Source: Oligoflexus sp.
Lineage (GTDB): Bacteria; Bdellovibrionota_B; Oligoflexia; Oligoflexales; Oligoflexaceae
Direction: 5' to 3'
Assembly (NCBI RefSeq): GCF_035712445.1
Contig: NZ_DASTAT010000050.1
Span: forward strand, 1-47,329
DNA length: 47,329 nt
In this document: positions 35,203 through 44,350 of the stretch, piece after piece
How the letters are laid out: each line of letters begins with the position of its first letter
Numbering within the stretch: the stretch's first letter is position 1
Notes under the pieces: generated by a model
What the model was told of the DNA's origin: nothing
Databases searched by the model: none
What the model saw: the letters and a program-made list of their open reading frames with translations, nothing else
Translations under genes and position numbers: made by a program

Positions 35203-35216
35203 AGTCGTGCACGACT
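35203..35216. promoter_or_regulatory. 14-bp perfect palindrome upstream of the synthase
   Basis: AGTCGTGCACGACT reads the same on both strands, 127 bases before the synthase start. A perfect palindrome of this size is a plausible site for a dimeric activator or repressor of the biosynthetic operon. Confidence 0.4.
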
Positions 35217-35292
35217 GTCATCAAAGCCTCGCTTCTCGTGGTTTCCCGGACTTACACCGGTGGCGCAGCTCTTGCTCTATTCCACGCAAACA

Positions 35293-35311
35293 ATTCGCAA
35301 GTATTCGCAAG
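35293..35311 (+). repeat. Tandem 9-bp direct repeats before the synthase gene
   Basis: ATTCGCAAG occurs at 35293-35301 and again at 35303-35311, ten bases apart, about 32 bases upstream of the start codon. One helical turn of spacing would suit a regulator binding one face of DNA, but two short copies may be chance. Confidence 0.3.
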
Positions 35312-35343
35312 CAAGTTAAAAGCAGGCACACGAGGAGTTCGTC

Positions 35344-38300
35344 ATGAAGAAGCAAGAGCGAGGCGAGAGTATTGCCATCATTGGAATGTCGTGCTGGTAT
35401 CCCGGTGCTCAAACCCTGGTGGAATTCTGGGAAAATATTCTGGCGAAGCGCCAGCAGTTCCGTCGCATGCCGGACGAGCGTCTTCCTTTGGATCAGTATC
35501 ATAGCAGCGATCGCGCGACCCCTGATAAGACCTATGGAACCGAAGCCGCGGTACTCGATGGCTTCGAGTTTGATTGGAAGGGCCGCCGGATCCCGAAGCA
35601 AACCTTTGAAAGCACCGACATCGTTCATTGGCTCGCGCTCGACGTGGCGCTCAAGGCTTTGGATGATGCCGGCCTTGATCTGGCCACCCTGCAGAAGATT
35701 CAAACCGGAGTGGTCCTCGGTAATACCCTGACCGGCGAATGGACCCGGACCAACGCCATGCGCATGCGCTGGCCTTATATCGAACGCGTTCTGCGCGAGA
35801 CAGCCGGCACCCGCGGCATGAGCGGAGCCAACCTTGACAGCTATCTGCGCACGGTTGAAGAAGCCTTCAAATCCGTGTTCCCCGGTGTGAACGAAGACAC
35901 CCTGGCCGGTGCTCTTTCCAATACCATCGCGGGTCGTATCTGTAACTTCCTCGATCTGCATGGCGGCGGCTATACAGTCGATGGCGCCTGCTCGTCTTCA
36001 CTGCTCGCTGTGATCAACGCAGCCCGCAGCCTGTCGAGCGGTGACCTTGATGTGGCCTTTGCAGGCGGCATTGACATCAGTCTTGATACCTTCGAACTGA
36101 TCGGCTTTGCCAAGACAGGCGCCTTGACCCCCGATGAAATGCGTGTCTACGATAAACGCGCGAATGGTTTTATTCCCGGTGAAGGCTGTGGATTTGTGGT
36201 GATGAAACGCCTTTCTGATGCCGAGCGTGATGGCAATCGCATCTATGCCGTGCTGAAAGGCTGGGGCATCTCGTCCGATGGCAAAGGTGGAATGACGGCT
36301 CCGTCCATTCAGGGCCAGGCGTCAGCCATCGGCAAAGCCTATGAAATGGCTGGTTACGGTCTGGAAAACTGTGACTTCATCGAAGGTCACGGCACTGGAA
36401 CCACGGTCGGTGACAAGGTGGAAATCTCGGCGCTCGTCGAAGTCCTCGGTGATAGAACCCCCGAACACAAAATCGGTCTGACCTCGCTCAAATCCATCGT
36501 CGGTCATACCAAAGCAGCTGCCGGCATCGGTGCCTTCATCAAGGCCACGATCGCCGTGAATCAGCGCGTTCAGCCGCCGATGGCAGGCGTTGAAGAACCC
36601 AATGCCCTTTTCAGCGAAAAGGCTCGTCACTTCCATCCTTTGATGGAAGGCAGGAAATGGGACGAGGATCGCACCATGCGCGCCGGCGTCTCGGCCATGG
36701 GTTTTGGTGGCATCAATACGCACGCAACGCTGGAAAGCTATGGCCTTCCTGCCGATCATCTGCGTCCTCGGCTTGATGAACGCGTGATGCTGCAGTCGCA
36801 TGACAAGGCTGAAGTTCTGGTCTTCTCGGCCAGCTCGCAGTCCCTTCTGCAGAAGAAAGTGCAGCAGGCCCTGAATTATGTCCGCCGCATCAGTCGCGCG
36901 GAACTCGGTGACCTGGCCCAGGAGTCGGCACGCTTCGTTCAGAATCACGAGCAGTATCGTGCGAGCGTCGTCGCCAGCAAACCCGAAGAGGCTTATAACG
37001 CTCTGCAAAAACTTCTGGGACTCCTCAGCCAGCCGATGGAGCTGCAAAGCAGTCGCGAGCAGATGGAAGGCTCGGCCTTTATCACTCTCGGCCACAGCAG
37101 CAAGGCTCCGAAACTGGGCTTTCTCTTCCCTGGCCAGGGCGCACAAAAACCCAACATGGGCCGTAAATTGATTCAGCGTCACAGCTGGGCGCAAAGCCGT
37201 CTGGAAAAAGCGGATGCGGTGGCTCAGGCCACGAGTGACATCAAACTCTCGTCCGCATTCCTGATCGACGCTGGCAGCAACCTTGAGGACGCAGCCCGTC
37301 AGCTGTCGCGCACCGAACTTGCACAGCCCGCGATTTCCGTGATCAATGCTCTTTGGCTCGATATGCTGCAAAAATTGGGAATGACGCCGGCCATCGTCGG
37401 TGGCCACAGCCTCGGCGAACTCAGCGCTCTTTATGCAGCCAAAGCCTTTGATTTTGAAACTCTGGTGAAACTTGCCGCAGTTCGCGGTCAGCTGATGGCG
37501 CATCGGGCCGATCGTCCGGGTGCCATGATTCATCTGACCTGTGATGCACAGACCGCTCTTCAGCTGATGGAAACCGTCAGCGGAACAGCGAGTATTGCCA
37601 ATCGCAACGCACCTGATCAGACTGTTCTGTCGGGCGACCCCGAAGCCCTGAAGTCCATCCTGGACGCCGCAAAATCCCGCGGTATTCAAGGCGGCCTTCT
37701 GCCGGTCTCGAACGCCTTCCATTCCATCTATATGGAAGAGGCGGCCGCGTCCTTTGCTCAAACTCTGTCCCAGATCCCTTTCAAAAAACCGGCTCTGAAA
37801 TTCTTCCGCGGCACCGATGGCCAGGCCTTGTCCGGCGAGGCCGATCTGAAGGATTATCTGAGCCAGCAGATTCTGGAGCAGGTCGACTTCATCGCATTGG
37901 CCGCTTCCATGCGCGCTGAGTGCGAACTTCTGATCGAAGTGGGTCCTTCGCAGATCCTTTCCGGTTTGATGAAACGCATGCCAGGGGCAACGCTCTGCTT
38001 GCCAACCGAGTCGCGTCCCGGTCATGACGCCGATCTTAAAGTCCTTCTGGCCACGGCCTTCACCAAGGGCGTCGCCATTCGTTGGGATGAACTCTATCAG
38101 GCGCGTTATCTGCGTCCCTTCGTTCGTCCTGAAGAAAAGCATTTCATTGCGAGCCCCACGGAAAAAGCACTTCAGTTTTCCCAGGGCTCTGCCGCTCCCA
38201 TTATGAAATCCGCTCCTGTGATCGCCGCTCCTGCTGCTCCCATCCCTGTGACTGCTCCTGCTCCCGCACCTCTACCTGCACAACCTGCAAGCCTTGCCTC

Positions 38301-41300
38301 GGCTCCTGCAGGGGCCTCGATCGAGGACATCATCTACGGCACGATCACAGCATTGACTGGTTTTGAAAGGAATACCCTCAAGCCTGAAATGCGTCTGCTC
38401 GACGATTTGAACATGGATTCCATCAAGGCCAGCGAACTCGTGGCCAACGTCAGCATGCATTATGGAATCGCCGGCGAATTGGAATCAACACCCTTCGCCA
38501 ATGCCAGCATTCAGGAACTGGCTGACGCCATCCGCAGCAAAGTCGGTTCCGCTGAAAAAGCAGCGCCCGTGGCTGCGGCCAGCACCCCGGCACCGGAAGC
38601 GCCGAAGAAAGTCGTCACAAGCCGCGTAGCGGAAACGAGCCTCGGCAAAAACAAGGAACCTTGGGTTCGCAATTTTACCGAAGCTCTGCAGCCGTCTGAA
38701 GCCCTGCCTCAGGGTCTTTGGAATGGGAATACGGTTGCCGTCATGGCTTCACCTGCGGATGCCGCTCTTGTCGCCAGCTGGCAGCAGCAGCTTCAGACCG
38801 AAGGCGCCGTCATCAGCGAGCAGGCGGAAGTATCCCTGATCCTTCTGCCAACAGCAGCAAGTAGTGAAGCCTGGAACGAAGCCGTTGCGCTTCTGGCCCA
38901 GGTCGGTCGCCAGCTTTGGAAAAAAGGCAGCACCTTGATCTTCGTTCAAGGTGATGATGGACAGTTCGGTCGCAGCTCGGCGAGTGAGCAGATTTTCAGC
39001 AGCAAGGCCTTTGCTCAAAGCCTTGCGCATGAAAGACCCGACCTTAAGGTTCGCAGCCTCTCCGTTCCCGCCGACAAACTTTCGAACGCGGGCTGGATGC
39101 TGAATGTACTGGCTGCAGAAAAAGATTCCGACCTTGCGCTGGGCGTGGCCGGTTATACTCAGGAAGGCGAGCGCCTTCAGCCGGAACTGCAGCTGGATCA
39201 ACCCAGCACCTATGAAAAGCGTCCTTTGAACTTCGATGCCCAGGATGTGGTCCTGGTCACCGGCGGCGCCAAAGGCATCACGGCCGAATGCGCCATCGCC
39301 ATGGCCAAGGAATATGGTGTGAAGATGGCCTTGATCGGCTCCTCGCGCCTGAGCGATGAGGACTCGCGTAATCCTGAGCATCCGATCCAGAAGACTCTGA
39401 ACAGCTATCGTGACGCCGGTCTGGTCGCAGCCTATTACGCCTGCAACATTACTGATGGTGATGCTGTGAAGGGTATGGTCGCACAGATTCGGAAGGAACT
39501 CGGCGAGCCCACCGCTTTGATTCATGGTGCCGGCAGCAATCAGCCGCGTCCTGTGTCTTCCGTGAAAGCGGCGGATGCTGAGAAGGAAATGGCTCCCAAG
39601 ATCCTCGGCATGCGTCATCTTCTGAGCGCACTGGAAGGTTCCGCTTTGAAACTTGTGGTGGGCTTCACCTCGGTAATCGGTGTGACCGGTATGCCTGGCA
39701 ACGCCTGGTATGGTTTCGCCAACGAAGCGCTTGATCTGATGATCCGTCGCTACCAAAAGCAAAACCCTCAGGCGCACACCCAGACTCTGGCCTATAGCGT
39801 CTGGTCGGAAGTCGGCATGGGCGCGCGCATGGGCAGTGATAAAAACCTGGAGCAGAAGGGCATCAGCTCGATCAGTCCCGAGCAGGGCATCGAACGCTTC
39901 ATGCAGCTGATCCGCGGCATCAGTCGTGATCAGCAGACGGTGATCTCGTCCCGCCTCGGCACCATCGGCGCGCAGAAAGCTCCAGGACTGAAGCAGGATC
40001 AGCTGGCTCTGAATTTTGCCCAGGATATCGTGCATCATCAGGCCGGTGTGGAAACGATAGCGCGCGTTCACCTGAATCACAGTGAGCATGCCTATCTCCT
40101 TGATCACAACTACAAGGGCGCTTACCTTCTGCCCACCGTTCATGGTCTGGAAGCCATGGCGCAGATCGTATCCCTGCAGCATGATCTCGGCGACAGCCTG
40201 ATCCTTGAGAACATTCAGCTGACCCGTCCCATCACGGTCGGACAGCAGGGCTGCACGATAGAAATCCATGCTGAAGTCCTGGAATACAAGGCTGGTGATG
40301 ACACCGTCCGCGTAAGAGCCGGTATCCGAACCGCTCTGAGTGGTTTCAAGGTCGACCATTTCGCAGCCGAAATCGTACTGCAGGTTCTGAACGGGGCCGA
40401 GATCGAAGGCATTCCCGTGACCGAACAGCGCCTTGCTGTGGACCCGATGAAGCAGCTCTATGGCAGCATCCTCTTCCAAGGCCCGATGTTCCAGCGCATT
40501 CAAAGCCTGCACCATCTGGAATCGGATAACGAGACGGAAGGCCGCACGCTGTTCCTGGCCCGCACCAACGCAGCTGACCTCGGCGCGCATACGCTCGGCG
40601 ATCCTTACTTCCGTGATGCGCTTCTGCAGTCGGCTCAGATCATCATTCCGCAGAATCAATGTCTGCCGATCGAGATCGAGCGCCTGGAACTGTACCGCGG
40701 TTACAACACCGAAGTGGAGCGTCTCTGCTGGAGCGATGTCCATAAGGTTGATGACAAGTCCTATAGCGCGACGATCACCGTCTTCAATCCCGAAGGCCGT
40801 ATCCTGGAACGCATGGTGAACTATCGCCTGCAGTTCCTGGAAAAGAAGGCTCATCTGCCCAAGGCCATGGATCTGATCCAGGGCGAAGCCTTGCCGGTGG
40901 AAGAGAACAGTCTTCTGGCTCCTTACCGCGGCCTCGCGAAGCGCCTTGTGATCGGTGCCGAGCCTAATGGTCCCCAGGATCAATCGGTCTTCGTCCATCG
41001 CTTTATTCCGGACTTCAAGACCTTTGCGAACCTGAATCGCTCGATCTACTTTTCGCACTTCTTCAACTGGATGGGCCAGTCGCGGGAAATGTCCTCGCTC
41101 CCGGTGCTGGACAAGATCCGTGAGTTGACCGAAACCGGCCGCTGGGGCCAGGTCACGAACTGGGCTTCGATCGAAGTCCTGGGTGAATGCCGGAACCGCG
41201 ATCGCGTGGTCGAAGCCCGCATGTGGTGCGGCCAGGTCGGTGGCTCGAAGAATTCCTCGGCCACGCTGAACTTCGATTGGGTCTCGCTCGGCGAAGACGG

Positions 41301-41979
41301 TATCGAAGAACGCATAGCCACGGGTCAGATGGGCTTTACCTGGGTCGAGATCCTCGATCATGGTATCGTCCGTCCGGCTGAGTTCCCTGTGGAATACCGG
41401 GACTTCATCGCGAGCATGATCGCGCGCAATGACAAGCCCAACAGCTATATCCCGGCCCCTGAGCCCTATCGGAGTCTTGGCAAAGGTCAAACGCTGTTCC
41501 AGGCGCCCGAGGGCCCGAATACAGCGATCACGATCGCGCAGAAGGTCTTTGAAACCAGTCTTTACGATGCCAACCTTGTGGGTAACCTCTACTTTGGCAA
41601 CTATTCGATCTGGATGGGCAAGCTGCGGGATTCCTACTTCCACGGACTGGCGCCGCATCTTTATCGCGGCATCGGGGAAGCGGGGGAGCTGACCTGCGTG
41701 AAGAGTCGCATTCAACATCTTCGTGAGGCGATGCCTTTTGATGATATCCTGGTTACCATGGGTATCAAAGCGGTTCATCAGAACGGTGTGGATCTGCAGT
41801 TCGAGTTCCATAAGGTGACTCCGGAAGGCCATACGGAAAAACTGGCGACAGCCGATCATCAAACGATCTGGACCCGTCCCGGTGCCGATGGCGAGAAGGT
41901 GGCCTGTGAGCTGCCTCAGGACATCCTGAGTGCCCTGATCGAACATGTGGAAATCTCACTTTTGAAAACCGTGATCTAA
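35344..41979 (+). CDS. Iterative multidomain polyketide synthase, enediyne-PKS-like, with tandem C-terminal hotdog domains
   Basis: A 2211-residue cytosolic synthase. Domains in order: KS (about 1-470; Cys216 in DGACSSS, His349 in EGHGTGT, His388 in GHTKAAAG); AT (about 590-890; Ser689 in GHSLGE, NAFHS at 790-794); Ala/Pro linker; ACP (990-1065; Ser1026 in MDSIKA carries phosphopantetheine); KR (about 1090-1490; TGGAKGI at 1306-1312, S1443/Y1456/N1460); DH (about 1560-1850; His1588 in DHNYKGAYLLP, Asp1758 in RDALLQSAQ); two hotdog thioesterase-like domains (1880-2050 and 2060-2200; NLVGNLYFGNY). There is no enoylreductase, so a polyene is the expected product. The order and KS wording resemble enediyne PKSs, but the usual C-terminal phosphopantetheinyl transferase is absent. 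GAGGAG lies six bases before the ATG. Confidence 0.88.
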   Translation: MKKQERGESIAIIGMSCWYPGAQTLVEFWENILAKRQQFRRMPDERLPLDQYHSSDRATPDKTYGTEAAVLDGFEFDWKGRRIPKQTFESTDIVHWLALDVALKALDDAGLDLATLQKIQTGVVLGNTLTGEWTRTNAMRMRWPYIERVLRETAGTRGMSGANLDSYLRTVEEAFKSVFPGVNEDTLAGALSNTIAGRICNFLDLHGGGYTVDGACSSSLLAVINAARSLSSGDLDVAFAGGIDISLDTFELIGFAKTGALTPDEMRVYDKRANGFIPGEGCGFVVMKRLSDAERDGNRIYAVLKGWGISSDGKGGMTAPSIQGQASAIGKAYEMAGYGLENCDFIEGHGTGTTVGDKVEISALVEVLGDRTPEHKIGLTSLKSIVGHTKAAAGIGAFIKATIAVNQRVQPPMAGVEEPNALFSEKARHFHPLMEGRKWDEDRTMRAGVSAMGFGGINTHATLESYGLPADHLRPRLDERVMLQSHDKAEVLVFSASSQSLLQKKVQQALNYVRRISRAELGDLAQESARFVQNHEQYRASVVASKPEEAYNALQKLLGLLSQPMELQSSREQMEGSAFITLGHSSKAPKLGFLFPGQGAQKPNMGRKLIQRHSWAQSRLEKADAVAQATSDIKLSSAFLIDAGSNLEDAARQLSRTELAQPAISVINALWLDMLQKLGMTPAIVGGHSLGELSALYAAKAFDFETLVKLAAVRGQLMAHRADRPGAMIHLTCDAQTALQLMETVSGTASIANRNAPDQTVLSGDPEALKSILDAAKSRGIQGGLLPVSNAFHSIYMEEAAASFAQTLSQIPFKKPALKFFRGTDGQALSGEADLKDYLSQQILEQVDFIALAASMRAECELLIEVGPSQILSGLMKRMPGATLCLPTESRPGHDADLKVLLATAFTKGVAIRWDELYQARYLRPFVRPEEKHFIASPTEKALQFSQGSAAPIMKSAPVIAAPAAPIPVTAPAPAPLPAQPASLASAPAGASIEDIIYGTITALTGFERNTLKPEMRLLDDLNMDSIKASELVANVSMHYGIAGELESTPFANASIQELADAIRSKVGSAEKAAPVAAASTPAPEAPKKVVTSRVAETSLGKNKEPWVRNFTEALQPSEALPQGLWNGNTVAVMASPADAALVASWQQQLQTEGAVISEQAEVSLILLPTAASSEAWNEAVALLAQVGRQLWKKGSTLIFVQGDDGQFGRSSASEQIFSSKAFAQSLAHERPDLKVRSLSVPADKLSNAGWMLNVLAAEKDSDLALGVAGYTQEGERLQPELQLDQPSTYEKRPLNFDAQDVVLVTGGAKGITAECAIAMAKEYGVKMALIGSSRLSDEDSRNPEHPIQKTLNSYRDAGLVAAYYACNITDGDAVKGMVAQIRKELGEPTALIHGAGSNQPRPVSSVKAADAEKEMAPKILGMRHLLSALEGSALKLVVGFTSVIGVTGMPGNAWYGFANEALDLMIRRYQKQNPQAHTQTLAYSVWSEVGMGARMGSDKNLEQKGISSISPEQGIERFMQLIRGISRDQQTVISSRLGTIGAQKAPGLKQDQLALNFAQDIVHHQAGVETIARVHLNHSEHAYLLDHNYKGAYLLPTVHGLEAMAQIVSLQHDLGDSLILENIQLTRPITVGQQGCTIEIHAEVLEYKAGDDTVRVRAGIRTALSGFKVDHFAAEIVLQVLNGAEIEGIPVTEQRLAVDPMKQLYGSILFQGPMFQRIQSLHHLESDNETEGRTLFLARTNAADLGAHTLGDPYFRDALLQSAQIIIPQNQCLPIEIERLELYRGYNTEVERLCWSDVHKVDDKSYSATITVFNPEGRILERMVNYRLQFLEKKAHLPKAMDLIQGEALPVEENSLLAPYRGLAKRLVIGAEPNGPQDQSVFVHRFIPDFKTFANLNRSIYFSHFFNWMGQSREMSSLPVLDKIRELTETGRWGQVTNWASIEVLGECRNRDRVVEARMWCGQVGGSKNSSATLNFDWVSLGEDGIEERIATGQMGFTWVEILDHGIVRPAEFPVEYRDFIASMIARNDKPNSYIPAPEPYRSLGKGQTLFQAPEGPNTAITIAQKVFETSLYDANLVGNLYFGNYSIWMGKLRDSYFHGLAPHLYRGIGEAGELTCVKSRIQHLREAMPFDDILVTMGIKAVHQNGVDLQFEFHKVTPEGHTEKLATADHQTIWTRPGADGEKVACELPQDILSALIEHVEISLLKTVI

Positions 41980-41991
41980 GGAGGGATCGTC

Positions 41992-42684
41992 ATGCGTTTC
42001 ATATTAGGACTGGCACTCGTCTTTTGTTCGCAAGGCCTCGTGGCTCAGTCGGCTGATGAGATTCTGAAGAAAGCGGATGAGATCCGCGCACCTTCGGAAT
42101 CCTATCGGATGGAGGTTTCCGTGGAATCCTCGGACCAGAGCAAATTTCGCTACGAGATCAAGGTCGGGGGCAAGGAAAGCTCGCTGATCCGTACCCTGGA
42201 GCCGCCGCGCGAGGTGGGCAAGAACTTTCTGATGCTGAACGAGGATATGTGGGCCTATGTACCGAACATCAAGCGTTCCCTGCGGGTGACGCTGAACCAA
42301 AAGCTCACCGGCCAGGCCGCGAACGGCGACATCAGCCGCATGACCTGGGTCGGTGACTATAAGCCGGCTCTGGAATCGCAGAGCGAGAAGGAATGGGTGC
42401 TCATTCTGAAAGCCGAACGTCGGGGTTTGACGTATGACGGGATTCGGGTGTGGATTGACAAGAGTAACTTCCGCCCGGTTCGGGGTGAATATCTCTCGCT
42501 CCAGGGAAAAGTCCTGAAGCGGGTGGAATTCACCGAGTATCGCAGCATCGCGGGCAAGGAAAGACCCACGCGTATCGTGATCGAGAACGCGGATCGCAAA
42601 GAGGACTACTCCGTCCTGCGCATTCTTGATATGCAAAAGGCCGAATTTCCATCGACGCAGTTTACGCAGAATAATCTTCAGTGA
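41992..42684 (+). CDS. LolA-like outer-membrane lipoprotein-sorting protein
   Basis: A 230-residue periplasmic protein with signal peptide ending LVA-QS. The remaining part is a beta-rich half-barrel of the LolA-like class annotated as outer membrane lipoprotein-sorting protein (SYRMEVSVES, MWAYVPNIKRSLRVTL, RGLTYDGIRVWID, GEYLSLQGKVLKRVEF). LolA itself carries acylated cargo between the inner and outer membranes; the relatives are often paired with exporters and outer-membrane barrels. It starts 12 bases after the synthase stop behind AAGGAGGG. It is likely the periplasmic shuttle for the product or for a lipid partner. Confidence 0.8.
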   Translation: MRFILGLALVFCSQGLVAQSADEILKKADEIRAPSESYRMEVSVESSDQSKFRYEIKVGGKESSLIRTLEPPREVGKNFLMLNEDMWAYVPNIKRSLRVTLNQKLTGQAANGDISRMTWVGDYKPALESQSEKEWVLILKAERRGLTYDGIRVWIDKSNFRPVRGEYLSLQGKVLKRVEFTEYRSIAGKERPTRIVIENADRKEDYSVLRILDMQKAEFPSTQFTQNNLQ

Positions 42685-42693
42685 GAGGGTGTC

Positions 42694-43935
42694 ATGAACC
42701 GTCTCATGTGGGGAGGCAGCCTTGTGCTGCTGATCGGGACCGCAGCGCATGCTCTCCCCGGTGTCTATGAAAACCGGGGACGAAGCCTGGGGATCGAGTA
42801 TGCCCATGATCTGGAAGCCGGCCGCACGCAGCATAGCCAGCTTTTCTATCATGACAAGCATCTTTGGAGTCTTTCAGCAGATGCCACGGCCACGCGCTTT
42901 CATCTGCAGTACCGTTTGATCGTCGATGGCGAGGACAGCCAGACTTATGAAAAGCCCGGGGATCGGAACGTCGAAAAGCTGATCGCCTTCGTGGAAAAGC
43001 CCTGGGGCGATTTCAAATGGAGCCTTGGTCTGCAGGAAGTCAGCTGGGGGGAAAACCTCCTCCTGCCCATCCTGGATGTCGTGAATCCAAGGGATGTGGG
43101 TTACCTGCGCGGATTTTATGATGCCGGCGCCAAGCAGTCGAGTCCCATGCTGCTCGGGGAATGGAAGTCAGGCGTCCTGGATGCCCAGCTGATCGCTGTG
43201 CCCTGGGCGGTGAAAAGTCGTCAGCCCGAGGCGATCGGTGATTACAAGATCGCGGACGAGCGCCGCTATGAGGCCGGTGCCGACAGCGAATATGGAGGAC
43301 GACTCGGTATCTTTCTGGAAGGCGTGGATGCGCGGCTTTATTATTTCCGGCATCATCCGCGGGAACCTTCGTACCGCTTTCAGGCGTTTTCGGGTGAGAC
43401 GGACATCATCATCGACGAAGAGATGGTGACCACCTCGGGCATGAGCCTTTCCTATGCCGCCGCCGCCTGGCTTTTGCGTACGGACCTCGCCTGGCATCAG
43501 AATTTTCCCGCCACCAGCGTCGCGGCGGAGGTGGAGCGGACCGATCTGATGCAAAGCATCGTGGGCCTTAACTATACCAGTGACGACGGCCTTCAGACCC
43601 TGGGCGTCGAGCTTCATAATGATCTTTGGAAGACCCTTCCCGAGGCCTATTCGAAGGGACCATGGACGGAAGTGGAGCGGGATCAAACGCTCCTGACCTG
43701 GATCGCTGTCACGGCGAACCTGAGTTTTTTCCAGACCCTGATCGAACCGCAGATTTTTTATCTGCAGGGCCTCGATAACGAGGATCGCATGCTGCGGCTG
43801 ATACTTTCGAGTCATGTGAACGACAGCACCAGCATCGGCTCGGAATATCAAAAGACCGAGGCTGCCACGACGAGTCCCAAGCTGCTTTTGAATAACAAGG
43901 AAACCTTGGCATTACGCGTGACCTACGCATTCTAA
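42694..43935 (+). CDS. Outer-membrane beta-barrel protein (DUF1302-like)
   Basis: A 413-residue protein with a signal peptide ending AAHA-LP and alternating hydrophobic/polar strands throughout, ending LRVTYAF with the C-terminal Phe typical of BAM-assembled barrels. The segment around residues 116-134 (SWGE..., DVVNPRD) recalls DUF1302-type barrels found beside LolA-like proteins and exporters. It follows the LolA-like gene by nine bases with GAGGG upstream. The natural role is the outer-membrane acceptor or export pore for the cargo. The family name is from memory. Confidence 0.7.
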   Translation: MNRLMWGGSLVLLIGTAAHALPGVYENRGRSLGIEYAHDLEAGRTQHSQLFYHDKHLWSLSADATATRFHLQYRLIVDGEDSQTYEKPGDRNVEKLIAFVEKPWGDFKWSLGLQEVSWGENLLLPILDVVNPRDVGYLRGFYDAGAKQSSPMLLGEWKSGVLDAQLIAVPWAVKSRQPEAIGDYKIADERRYEAGADSEYGGRLGIFLEGVDARLYYFRHHPREPSYRFQAFSGETDIIIDEEMVTTSGMSLSYAAAAWLLRTDLAWHQNFPATSVAAEVERTDLMQSIVGLNYTSDDGLQTLGVELHNDLWKTLPEAYSKGPWTEVERDQTLLTWIAVTANLSFFQTLIEPQIFYLQGLDNEDRMLRLILSSHVNDSTSIGSEYQKTEAATTSPKLLLNNKETLALRVTYAF

Positions 43936-43948
43936 AAGGGGAGGCCGT

Positions 43949-44350
43949 ATGAAAGAGACTTTGGTTCAAAGACCGGATCTGGACAAGGCCGAGCATCTGA
44001 CGCTGATCGTCGGCCTTTCCTGCCGCAACCTGCGCGGATTTTTGTTCATGTGGATGAACGTCATCAGCTTTATCTGGGCCACCAAAAAAGCCCCGGGCTG
44101 CACGCATATCCTGCCTGGGGTCATCAGTCCCTTTTCCATTCTGCTCGTGAGCTATTGGACGAGTCCCCGGGATATGATGCGCTTCGTCAAAGCGCCCGCG
44201 CATATGCGGTGGATGCAGTTCATCTATAAGCATCCCCGCAGTCTGAATCTTTTCAATGAAACCTATGGCCGGCCGCAAAGCGCCAATTACATCAACAGCC
44301 CCCGTGGATACGCCGGCAGTCTGAAAAGCGAACAAGGGAGAGATGTATGA
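43949..44350 (+). CDS. Small monooxygenase-like protein (DUF4188-like)
   Basis: A 133-residue protein with no signal peptide. SYWTSPRDMMRFVKAPAH and the later FNETYGRPQ with YINSPRGYAG resemble what I recall of DUF4188 / dimeric alpha-beta-barrel monooxygenases, in which a His near the helix (APAH) may matter. It could oxidise or otherwise tailor the synthase product. The region around residues 30-50 is quite hydrophobic, which may indicate membrane association. GGGGAGG lies four bases before the start, and the stop overlaps the next gene as ATGA. Confidence 0.6.
   Translation: MKETLVQRPDLDKAEHLTLIVGLSCRNLRGFLFMWMNVISFIWATKKAPGCTHILPGVISPFSILLVSYWTSPRDMMRFVKAPAHMRWMQFIYKHPRSLNLFNETYGRPQSANYINSPRGYAGSLKSEQGRDV

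Larger units (their letters stand above)
34939..35343. other. Divergent control region between ABC genes and synthase
   Basis: The 405 bases hold the palindrome at 34966-34995 near the ABC start, the palindrome at 35203-35216, and two 9-bp direct repeats at 35293-35311 just before the synthase. I see no gene here. The layout suggests that both directions are controlled from this region. Confidence 0.5.

Noticed and set aside
36322..38142. A 606-codon minus-strand frame inside the KS-AT region
   Set aside because: Same reason: antisense shadow of a gene with unambiguous catalytic motifs.
38749..41946. A 1065-codon open frame on the minus strand inside the synthase gene
   Set aside because: It is antisense to clear KR, DH and hotdog motifs. 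Its translation lacks domain-like sequence and the openness follows from codon bias on the true strand.
35344..41979. PUFA synthase or fungal-type fatty acid synthase as identity of the large gene
   Set aside because: There is only one ACP rather than a tandem array, no enoylreductase, and the KS-AT-ACP-KR-DH order fits enediyne-type enzymes better.
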